DNA from: Oscillospiraceae bacterium
GTDB lineage: Bacteria > Bacillota > Clostridia > Oscillospirales > Oscillospiraceae
Length of the DNA: 57,935 bases
NCBI GenBank assembly: GCA_017624715.1
Contig: JAGAMN010000033.1
Location: 1-57,935, forward strand
Direction of reading: 5' to 3'
This document shows positions 48,381 to 54,828 of this stretch, in pieces; the first letter of the stretch is position 1; each line of letters opens with the position of its first letter. Below the pieces are notes generated by a model. That model ran no database searches, had not been told where the DNA came from, and was given only the letters and a program-made list of their open reading frames with translations. Made by a program: the position numbers and the translations under genes.

Positions 48381-48441
48381 AATCAAATTCAGTTAATCTA
48401 CCTTGCCCAAAACTGATATATCTATGAAAGAAACATCCGTC

Positions 48442-48518
48442 GTTGCTTGCGTTGGAATGCCGCAACAGCGGCTTCCACGCAAGACAACTCCGGCGAAATA
48501 GCCGCAAGCGGCTATTTC
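48442..48518. other. Hairpin pair, candidate origin or transfer site
   Basis: GTTGCTTGCGTTGGAATGCCG can pair with CGGCTTCCACGCAAGACAAC (48442-48487, with bulges). Directly after it GAAATAGCCGC and GCGGCTATTTC form a perfect 11-bp stem with a 2-nt loop (48495-48518). There is no T run, so these are not terminators. Such paired stems next to a wHTH gene can be replication or nicking sites. Confidence 0.4.
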
Positions 48519-48545
48519 GACCAATAGCAAAAGGAGAGAAAGAAT

Positions 48546-48776
48546 ATGACAAACGCCGATGTAATGCGATATATGATACATCACCAACAGCAGATTAGAA
48601 AAGGAATTGCCGACCCGTCAGACGAAACACGGGCAATATGGAGGGTCGAGGATGCCAAGCAGCAATTCCTACTCAAATACTACGAGCAAGAGGAAGCTGC
48701 CGCAAGAGCCAAGGCCGAAGCTGAGGCTGAGGATGATTATACTTTCAGCATCACAAGTGAGGTGAAGTTGAAATGA
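48546..48776 (+). CDS. Small element protein with acidic coiled coil
   Basis: A 76-aa hydrophilic protein. Its N-terminus is 'TNADVMRYMIHHQQQIRKGI', and a helical, charged stretch 'EEAAARAKAEAEAEDDYTFS' follows. I recognise no domain. AAGGAGAG precedes the ATG by 8 nt. Its stop overlaps the ATG of the next small frame (ATGA), so the two were translated together before that frame acquired an amber codon. Confidence 0.6.
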   Translation: MTNADVMRYMIHHQQQIRKGIADPSDETRAIWRVEDAKQQFLLKYYEQEEAAARAKAEAEAEDDYTFSITSEVKLK

Positions 48777-48910
48777 CCGAGCAAGAGCGCAAGAAGAAAA
48801 AGAAGAAGCAGCAATCCATCATTTAGGCAGAACTTAACCGGATTGTAGAAAAGAGCCTAAAGGCTGCAATCGACAAAGCAATGGATGATATTTTCAAGGA
48901 TTGGAAATAA
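48773..48910 (+). pseudogene. Small ORF interrupted by an in-frame amber codon
   Basis: From ATG 48773 the frame reads MTEQERKKKKKKQQSII, then TAG at 48824-48826, and continues without further stops as AELNRIVEKSLKAAID and KAMDDIFKDWK to TAA at 48908-48910. Both halves are helical and charged and look like one small protein. The expected codon is CAG (Gln), so one C-to-T change would explain it. The coupled start (ATGA) shows it was a real gene. Readthrough is possible but TAG serves as a normal stop elsewhere in this element. Confidence 0.65.
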
Positions 48911-48915
48911 ACAAG

Positions 48916-48985
48916 AGCGGCAGCCCGCTCCGGTGCGATTTATCCCCAACAAAAGGAAACGCCGGAACGGGCTGCCGCTATTTTT
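48916..48985 (+). terminator. Terminator with a large loop
   Basis: AGCGGCAGCCCG (48916-48927) pairs perfectly with CGGGCTGCCGCT (48968-48979), with inner CCGG/CCGG contacts, and is followed by ATTTTTCG. Confidence 0.8.
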
Positions 48986-48989
48986 CGTT

Positions 48990-49250
48990 ATTGTCCGTCT
49001 GACGGTGTGTTTTTCTTCTGGACGATGACGGCCATAAAAACCGTCAGGGAAAACAAAAATCCCGTTTGGAAAGGGAATTGCCCACCCCATTTGACAAAAG
49101 CGGAAACGAAAACAGAGCTTCCCAAAACCCACCCCCGGAGGGGGCAATGTCCACAAAAGGGTGGCCGCAATTACCTGAACAGAAACCGGGCGTTTTGACC
49201 GCTATTTCCGGCCTTTTGGAGCTGCCCCGGATTGTTCACGGAAACAGATG
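48990..49250. other. Non-coding stretch in the element
   Basis: I see no supported gene between the terminator at 48985 and the XRE stop at 49253. The region holds purine-rich sequence and a CCCACCCCCGGAGGGGGC stem near 49128-49147. It could carry a transfer origin or a decayed gene. Confidence 0.35.
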
Positions 49251-49252
49251 TT

Positions 49253-49465
49253 TTACTGAACGCCCTCCCGCACATACTCCATCAGGTCTGCGGGCTGACA
49301 ATCCAACACATCACAAATCTTTTCCAACGCATCCACGGGCAAGTGCTTCACAGAACCCACACAGATGGCAGACACCGTAGGCGGACGGATACCCGTCTTT
49401 TCTGCCAGTTCCTTTTGGGTCATACCCCGCAGGGCAAGCATCACTTTGACTTTGAATTTTATCAC
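49253..49465 (-). CDS. XRE-family element regulator
   Basis: A 70-aa one-domain Cro/CI regulator: 'GMTQKELAEKTGIRPPTVSA' then 'ALEKICDVLDCQPADLMEYV'. The start is GTG 49465 with AGGGGTGAAAG upstream. It is divergent from the element's right-hand operon and faces a control region with several TTTCGTA/TACGAAA words, one of which is a perfect palindrome between the -35 and -10 of the divergent promoter. It is probably the repressor that keeps the element quiet. Confidence 0.85.
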   Translation of the reverse strand: MIKFKVKVMLALRGMTQKELAEKTGIRPPTVSAICVGSVKHLPVDALEKICDVLDCQPADLMEYVREGVQ

Positions 49466-49507
49466 AGGCTTTCACCCCTTTCCTTTTGGCTATTGTATCA
49501 CGCTTTT

Positions 49508-49603
49508 CGTAGTAAAGCAATACGAAAAACGAAAAAATATTTCGATTTTCGTAAAAGAAATTACGAATTGCGTATTGACAAACTACGATTTTCGTAGTAT
49601 AAT
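49508..49603 (+). promoter_or_regulatory. Element promoter with operator cluster
   Basis: TTGACA (49575-49580) and TATAAT (49598-49603) are 17 bp apart. CTACGA-ttt-TCGTAG (49583-49597) lies in the spacer. Further copies, TTTTCGTA...TACGAAAA (about 49504-49529) and TTTCGATTTTCGTAA (about 49540-49554), lie upstream, towards the XRE gene. Confidence 0.82.
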
Positions 49604-49730
49604 AAAGGAGCAATGAAGGACAGCCCAATTTCAACACCGCCTGTTGTAAGTCCTACATCAAACACAAAAGAGCGGAGGCAGCACGGAAAGACGGCACACC
49701 AAAACTACTATCCAAAAGGAGAAATGAAAA

Positions 49731-50009
49731 ATGTCTGCAAACGAAATCACCACCAAAATTGAAGCCCTGCGGGAACTGGAAGAACTTATCGAGGAAGCCA
49801 AGGTCGAGGCCGAAAGCCTCCGGGACGAAATCAAGGCCGAAATGCTCAGCCGCAACACCGAGGAAATGAGCGTGGGTCAGTACATCGTCCGCTTTACCTC
49901 TATTCTTTCCAACCGCTTTGACACTACTGGATTTAAGAGAGCATACGGTGAGCTTTACAAGGAGTTTACCAAGCAGACCGCAAGCCGCCGCTTCACCATC
50001 AGCGCATAA
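49731..50009 (+). CDS. Small phage/element-type protein
   Basis: A 92-aa protein. A coiled-coil N-terminus ('IEALRELEELIEEAKVEAES') is followed by a compact domain with 'EEMSVGQYIVRFTSILSNRF' and the basic end 'KEFTKQTASRRFTIS'. Proteins of this pattern recur in Clostridial mobile elements; the function is not known. AAAGGAGA lies 9 nt before the ATG. It is the first well-supported gene behind the repressed promoter at 49575-49603 and precedes the resolvase gene by 42 nt. Confidence 0.7.
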   Translation: MSANEITTKIEALRELEELIEEAKVEAESLRDEIKAEMLSRNTEEMSVGQYIVRFTSILSNRFDTTGFKRAYGELYKEFTKQTASRRFTISA

Positions 50010-50051
50010 CGGGCGGGGCAACAGCCCCGCCACCCAATAGGAGGTAGCATT

Positions 50052-50639
50052 ATGAAATACGGATACGCCCGCTGCTCCACCAATGAGAGCAAGCAAGATA
50101 TTAACCGCCAAGTGCGGGAACTGAAAGCCGCCGGAGCGGAAGAAATCTATCTGGAATACGAACACGGCGACAGCAAGGTAAAGCCGCAGCAGGAGGCTAT
50201 GTTTGCGGCAGCCGCACCGGGCGATACGGTTATCGTTCTGGAAGTCCCCCGTCTTGCCAGAAGTACACAGCAGCTTTGCCAGATAATTGATACCATCCGG
50301 GAAAAGCACTTGCGGCTTGTCATTGTTGGGTCAATCACACTTGATTGCCGCAGCGGCCATGCAGACCCTATGAGCGAGGCGTTTTTGCAAATGGCGGGTG
50401 TATTCAGCCAGTTGGAGCTTGCTATGATACGGGAGCGTGTGCGGTCTGGGATGGCCAATGCCAGAGCAAAAGGGCGGCAAATCGGGCGGCCGCAAACAAC
50501 CAAAGACGAAATCCCCGCCACCTTTTTCCGGCATTATCCGGCCTACAAATCCGGCGGTCTGAATGTCAGCGAGCTTGCAAGGGTCTGCAATATGAGCCGC
50601 ACAACCGTCTATAAATACATTTCTCTTTTGGAGGCATAA
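50052..50639 (+). CDS. Serine recombinase (resolvase/invertase type)
   Basis: A 195-aa small serine recombinase. The catalytic domain starts MKYGYARCSTNESKQDINRQ with nucleophile Ser9. It has 'DTVIVLEVPRLARSTQQLCQ', 'MSEAFLQMAGVFSQLELAMI' and 'RERVRSGMANARAKGRQIGR' (E-helix), then a C-terminal helix-turn-helix 'LNVSELARVCNMSRTTVYKY'. This is the Tn3-resolvase/Hin size class, so it probably resolves multimers or inverts DNA rather than integrating the element, a job better suited to the tyrosine integrase. GGAGGTAGC precedes the ATG. Confidence 0.92.
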   Translation: MKYGYARCSTNESKQDINRQVRELKAAGAEEIYLEYEHGDSKVKPQQEAMFAAAAPGDTVIVLEVPRLARSTQQLCQIIDTIREKHLRLVIVGSITLDCRSGHADPMSEAFLQMAGVFSQLELAMIRERVRSGMANARAKGRQIGRPQTTKDEIPATFFRHYPAYKSGGLNVSELARVCNMSRTTVYKYISLLEA

Positions 50640-50643
50640 AGAT

Positions 50644-50667
50644 ACCGGGAGCAAATCTGCTCCCGGT
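50644..50667. terminator. Terminator after the resolvase gene
   Basis: ACCGGGAGCA (50644-50653) and TGCTCCCGGT (50658-50667) form a perfect stem followed by TAATTGTTT. It lies between the resolvase stop and the convergent coiled-coil gene. Confidence 0.8.
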
Positions 50668-50685
50668 TAATTGTTTGCAAGTGTG

Positions 50686-52233
50686 TCACTTGATTTTATA
50701 ATAGTAATCCGTGCCTACTAATATTTTTGTTAGTTTTTCCTCAATCATTAACATTTCTACCGCATGTTGAAATTCAAGCCTAACCAGTGTTGCATTTGCT
50801 GTGGCTAAACAAGGATATTCTGCTTTTGCTCTTTCAATAATTTCGTTTAATGTTAACTTGTCTGCCTGGGCAACAAAATCATAGCATATTTGCGGCGCTT
50901 TAGTAATAGTTCGCTCAATTTCGGCCTTTATCCTTGTATCTACAACCTGATGCTTAGTTTCCACTAACCACAGATGGTGCGGCGCAAATTCAATTTTGTA
51001 GTTTTCTGCTTGTTCCGATATACTGGTACAGATACAATCAATATTATGTCTTTTGTATGCACCTTCATATCCAATAGAGGCAACTGTTGTTCCAACAACT
51101 TTCTCTCCAATTTTCAGCAGAACTGCAACGCTGCCATCGACTACAGCAGGAACATTATCATAAATATGCAAATCAGGTGTTGCATTAACTTCAATTTGGA
51201 TTTTTGCAGCACCGGTCAGGCTGTTTTCTACTTTAAGCACATTAAGGTGTAGCTTGGAAAGTAAATCTGCTCTATTGCTATCGTCTATAAGCAAGAGCTT
51301 CGCGGATTCTAATTCCCGTGTCCAACTTTCAATGTTACTTTGAGCACCGGCTTTTCGTACACGAAAGTCTTTTGTTTCAAGAGCGGCGAGCGTAATAACA
51401 TCGCTTGTTAATTGCGCGTTATGTTGCCGTTTTGCTTGATTTTGTCTCTCAACATCAATCGCTACTGCTAATCCGGCAGCACCGCCCGCAATCCCGTTTG
51501 CAATGCCTCCTAAAATAGCCCAACTGTGTTCTTTTTGCGTTCCTTTTGTATGAATATCAGCAGCATTCCCACAAATACGACTTATCTCAGCATCACATTG
51601 CGCAATAATATGTCTGTTATAAGCTATTTGTTCATTACAGTAACATATAGATTTTTCACGCCCAACACAATCCGCATAGCGATTAAATTCTTTTTCCATT
51701 TCTGCTTCTTCAATTCGTAAAGCAGCAATCTTTCTCTCTGTTTCTATTTGTGCAGCAGTTTGCTTTTTTCTGTTTATTTCAGCAAGATACTGAGAAAGTC
51801 TTTCTCTGGTTGCATACTGCATTTGGTGTTCCTTAGGGATGCCTATTCTATCCATAACTGTTTCAGCAATCAACTTAGCTTTTTGATAGTTCGCTTCGTT
51901 TGCAATGCTGGTGATTTTGCATTTGTCGCATTCTTGTTCAAATTTATCCAAAGGCATTTCCCATGTACCATTTGCCCACGACAATCGTTCTAATCGGAGT
52001 TCTTCTGCCCGTTCTTCTTCTCTGCATTTCATATCATTTTTGCTGTGTTTTGTCATAAGAAGAAAAGATGAGACTGTGATAATTACACCTACAAAAGCTA
52101 CAGCCATACCAACCGCCATATCTCCTATAGTAATTGCGAGGCCGATAAGCATTATAACTATTCCGAACAACAATCCTTTCATAGTGCGTCTAGCTTGTTT
52201 CTTTCTCTTTTCGGCTGCTTGTGTCGTGTCCAT
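50686..52233 (-). CDS. Coiled-coil membrane protein of unknown function (element cargo)
   Basis: A 515-aa protein. A basic N-terminus is followed by two close membrane segments (about 19-60), a long Glu/Arg-rich coiled coil (about 68-230), a glycine-rich hydrophobic patch (WAILGGIANGIAGGAAGLAV), a second helical stretch, and a C-terminal mixed domain (about 335-515) with DLHIYDNVPAVVDGSVAVLL and HHLWLVETKHQVVDTRIK. I recognise no enzymatic motif. The start at 52233 is preferred because AGAGG lies 7 nt upstream; ATG 52380 has no RBS and would place a terminator inside the coding region. It is divergent from a WYL-domain regulator in the cargo segment of the element, a setting typical of phage-defence genes. 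Confidence 0.65.
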   Translation of the reverse strand: MDTTQAAEKRKKQARRTMKGLLFGIVIMLIGLAITIGDMAVGMAVAFVGVIITVSSFLLMTKHSKNDMKCREEERAEELRLERLSWANGTWEMPLDKFEQECDKCKITSIANEANYQKAKLIAETVMDRIGIPKEHQMQYATRERLSQYLAEINRKKQTAAQIETERKIAALRIEEAEMEKEFNRYADCVGREKSICYCNEQIAYNRHIIAQCDAEISRICGNAADIHTKGTQKEHSWAILGGIANGIAGGAAGLAVAIDVERQNQAKRQHNAQLTSDVITLAALETKDFRVRKAGAQSNIESWTRELESAKLLLIDDSNRADLLSKLHLNVLKVENSLTGAAKIQIEVNATPDLHIYDNVPAVVDGSVAVLLKIGEKVVGTTVASIGYEGAYKRHNIDCICTSISEQAENYKIEFAPHHLWLVETKHQVVDTRIKAEIERTITKAPQICYDFVAQADKLTLNEIIERAKAEYPCLATANATLVRLEFQHAVEMLMIEEKLTKILVGTDYYYKIK

Positions 52234-52265
52234 GAGAATTCCTCTTTTCGGTATAAAATAAAAAA

Positions 52266-52289
52266 GTGCGGCTACCGAAGTAACCGCAC
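52266..52289. terminator. Terminator hairpin in the leader of the coiled-coil gene
   Basis: GTGCGGCTAC (52266-52275) and GTAACCGCAC (52280-52289, one G-U pair) form a stem with A/T runs on both sides, 33 nt before the coiled-coil gene's start. It may attenuate that gene or block transcription entering from the WYL side. Confidence 0.75.
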
Positions 52290-52502
52290 AAAAAACGCAA
52301 ACTCCGATAGTCGCCAAACTAACTGAGATAGCAAGAGCCTTGCTTATACACAGAGGAATTTGCATTTTTATCAAATTCATAATGTATAAGACAAAAAGGG
52401 TATACTACCCCTATGGCTCTTGGATAAACTATTCAGTTAGTTTGGCATAGATATAATACCACGCCCATCAAGAAAATTCAATAGAATTTGGAAAACTGCG
52501 GC

Positions 52503-52531
52503 TTTTCTCTTTGCTTTTGGTATGATATACT
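52503..52531 (+). promoter_or_regulatory. Promoter of the WYL regulator gene
   Basis: TTTTCT (52503-52508) and TATACT (52526-52531) are 17 bp apart, 31 nt before the ATG. The -35 is weak, as is common for activator-dependent or autoregulated genes. Another TATAAT lies near 52451. Confidence 0.5.
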
Positions 52532-52561
52532 TACAGAAAACCCGCCACGGGAGGGGAAACG

Positions 52562-53650
52562 ATGGCAGAGAAGAAAGTAAAGCAGTACGGCAGAAAGTAT
52601 AAATCCCTATTGGTGATTCAATATCTACTGAAACACGCCGACGAGGAAACCCCGGTCTCCACGATTGCAATTCAAAAGCATTTAGATAAATATGGCATTG
52701 ACGCAGACCGCCACTCTATCTACCGGGATATTTATGATTTTCTTGACCTGATAAACATAGAGCAGAACGAGGCTAACGAGATTCCGGAAAGAGACCGCCT
52801 GAAATATGACATAACCTTTACCCGCAAGCCCCATAAGGACGCACCCACGGGAGGCTACTTAGTGACCGCCCGCCCGTATGATTATAAGGAATTGCGGCTG
52901 TTGGCTGAGTGCGTCAACGCTGCCCGGTTTTTGTCGGAGAACCAAGCAAGGAATCTGCGCCGGACAATCAGCGGTTTATGCAGCGTCCAGCAGGCCAAGG
53001 AAGTCAACACAGAGAGCAGCGTTGTCAACCGCTCCAAAACGGCAAACCAATCTGTTATTGAATATATTGCGACAATCAATAAGGCCATCCGCCACGGCCA
53101 CCAAATCCGCTTTAAGTATCTTTCCTATTCGTTTAATAACCTCCGTACGCAAGTGGAACGCAGAGCCGGAAAATTCTATGTTGCACACCCGTACAAGCTG
53201 CTGATTGATAACGGCTTTTTCTATGTGCTGACCTATGACGGAAATCGCAAGGGAAACAAAACGATTGCATACCGTATTGACCGTATGAAAGAGGTTAAGG
53301 AGCTGCCGCTTGCAAGGGAATGGGATGAAGAATTTGCGGCCAATGTGAATATGGATAATTACACCCGCCGGGTATTCTCAATGTTTGGTGGAGAGCGGGA
53401 GCGGGTAACTATCCGCTTCATTGACCAACGCTTAGATACCGTTGTAGACCAATTTGGTATCGAGGGCGTGAAGTATGAAAAGGTGGATGATAAGCACTTC
53501 ACCGCACAAGCAGAAGTAGAATTGAGCGATATGTTCTATGCGTGGGTATGTGGCTTTGGCAGACGGGCTAAAATCATTGACCCGCCTCATGTCGTGGAAA
53601 GTATGCGGGAATATGTCAAGAAAATATCGGATATGTACGAGCCAAGATAG
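52562..53650 (+). CDS. WYL-domain transcriptional regulator
   Basis: A 362-aa regulator. An N-terminal winged helix ('SLLVIQYLLKHADEETPVST', then 'ADRHSIYRDIYDFLDL') is followed by a helical linker and a WYL domain (about 175-290) with 'AHPYKLLIDNGFFYVLTYDG' and the YRIDRMKEV strand, then the C-terminal WCX-type extension ('GFGRRAKIIDPPHVVESMRE'). WYL proteins bind nucleic acid or nucleotide ligands, and homologues (BrxR, CapW) control phage-defence operons. GGGAGGGG precedes the ATG. It faces the divergent coiled-coil membrane gene across about 330 bp. Confidence 0.9.
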   Translation: MAEKKVKQYGRKYKSLLVIQYLLKHADEETPVSTIAIQKHLDKYGIDADRHSIYRDIYDFLDLINIEQNEANEIPERDRLKYDITFTRKPHKDAPTGGYLVTARPYDYKELRLLAECVNAARFLSENQARNLRRTISGLCSVQQAKEVNTESSVVNRSKTANQSVIEYIATINKAIRHGHQIRFKYLSYSFNNLRTQVERRAGKFYVAHPYKLLIDNGFFYVLTYDGNRKGNKTIAYRIDRMKEVKELPLAREWDEEFAANVNMDNYTRRVFSMFGGERERVTIRFIDQRLDTVVDQFGIEGVKYEKVDDKHFTAQAEVELSDMFYAWVCGFGRRAKIIDPPHVVESMREYVKKISDMYEPR

Positions 53651-53655
53651 CAAAA

Positions 53656-53680
53656 CGCCGGGAGTATTGCACTCCCGGCG
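53656..53680. terminator. Terminator between the WYL and integrase genes
   Basis: CGCCGGGAGT (53656-53665) and ACTCCCGGCG (53671-53680) form a perfect stem followed by AAAAGTTT. Confidence 0.8.
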
Positions 53681-53733
53681 AAAAGTTTATAGAAGTTAAT
53701 AAAAGTTGATACCGTGTGATGATTTAATCCAGC

Positions 53734-54681
53734 TTATACCGCTTTGTTTACCTTTATGTGTTCTTGTTTCAAACTGCGAATAATGTTGATTTCCTCCAAA
53801 TCCTTTTTCAAATCGGAGGTCAGAACATTCAGGTAGTTTTCCGTAATGGCAAGGCTGCTGTGTCCGAGTATCTTTTGGAGCGTAACCACCGAGCCGCCCA
53901 TAATAACCCACTTCTTAGCAAAGGTATGACGGAAGCGGTGAACGCCCGTTTTATCCAGCCCCCGCAAGTGGCAGTAATCCCAAATGGCGTGGTAACTGCT
54001 GCTGCGGGTCAACTGTTCTCCATAAGTGGAGCAAAACAGCCAATCATCCGATACGCCGCCACGGTATTTCAGGTACTCTTGGAGAACCTTAACAATGTCC
54101 TCATTCAGCGGGATAATCAGCGGCTTGCGGTTTTTGGTAACATTCACATAGACAATGTTATTATCAAAATCCAAGTCTTTAATCTTGATATTTACAAGGC
54201 TGTTTTGCCGGATTCCAGTAGATAGCAGAAAGTTAATCACCGCCCAACTGCGGTATGTGGCAAAGTTGCACCGCCGTACATCCGGCTTTTTGAGCAACAG
54301 CCGCAATTCCTTATCTGTGTATGTTTCTATTGGATGGCGGTCTGCTTTTGGTATCTGTATTTCAAAGTACGGGAGGTATTCGCACTTCATAAAGAATCGC
54401 ATGAGCGTCTTTAGGTCTCTTGCGTATGTTCCCATAGAAACCTCATTGAGATTTGGGTCATCCCGCAGAGTGATAATAAATTCAGGCATTGTCTTTTCAT
54501 TAAGTGCTGAGATAGGCGTTTCCGGCGGCAGCCTTTTATATATCTGTTTGACCGCCTCTTGGTAGTGTGCAATCGTTCCTTGCCGCAAATTCCGTGCTTT
54601 ACAATCAAGCAAGTATTCCGCCACACCCTCCGCAAAGGTTTTCTCTGTTACTGCACACATCTTCATTTTCTTTTTTGCCAT
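53734..54681 (-). CDS. Tyrosine recombinase/integrase
   Basis: A 315-aa phage-type integrase that should insert and excise the element. A SAM-like N-terminal core-binding domain (about 14-105) is followed by the catalytic domain with the full set of active-site residues: Arg158 (LLSTGIRQNSL), Lys183, His248-x2-Arg251 (VHRFRHTF), His274 (ILGHSSLAIT) and nucleophile Tyr283 (ENYLNV). Its start lies 148 nt from the GGGtGRT stop at the element's right end, in the same direction as the target gene. The Shine-Dalgarno is GAGGTC, 9 nt from the ATG. Confidence 0.95.
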   Translation of the reverse strand: MAKKKMKMCAVTEKTFAEGVAEYLLDCKARNLRQGTIAHYQEAVKQIYKRLPPETPISALNEKTMPEFIITLRDDPNLNEVSMGTYARDLKTLMRFFMKCEYLPYFEIQIPKADRHPIETYTDKELRLLLKKPDVRRCNFATYRSWAVINFLLSTGIRQNSLVNIKIKDLDFDNNIVYVNVTKNRKPLIIPLNEDIVKVLQEYLKYRGGVSDDWLFCSTYGEQLTRSSSYHAIWDYCHLRGLDKTGVHRFRHTFAKKWVIMGGSVVTLQKILGHSSLAITENYLNVLTSDLKKDLEEINIIRSLKQEHIKVNKAV

Positions 54682-54714
54682 AGTTTTGACCTCTTTTCTG
54701 CCTGAAACGACGAA

Positions 54715-54766
54715 ATCCGGGAATCATGTCATCAGGATTTTTCCTGAAATAACATGATTCCCGGAT
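54715..54766. repeat. Long palindrome between integrase gene and att site
   Basis: ATCCGGGAATCATGT (54715-54729) and ACATGATTCCCGGAT (54752-54766) form a perfect 15-bp stem with an inner TCAGG/CCTGA stem. It lies between the integrase gene and the GGGtGRT stop. It may end GGGtGRT transcripts (no strong T run) or be an integrase/excisionase binding site. TTGAC words at 54783 and 54812 flank it. Confidence 0.6.
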
Positions 54767-54828
54767 AGGTTTTTAAGAAAAGGTCAATTCGTGAACTTTT
54801 GGAACACGAAAGTCAAGGTTTTACCCTC

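Noticed and set aside
49612-49761. 49-codon frame starting MKDSPISTPP between the element promoter and the 92-aa gene
   Set aside because: Its ATG is only 2 nt from the GGAG and it overlaps the next gene's start in another frame; more likely an untranslated leader.
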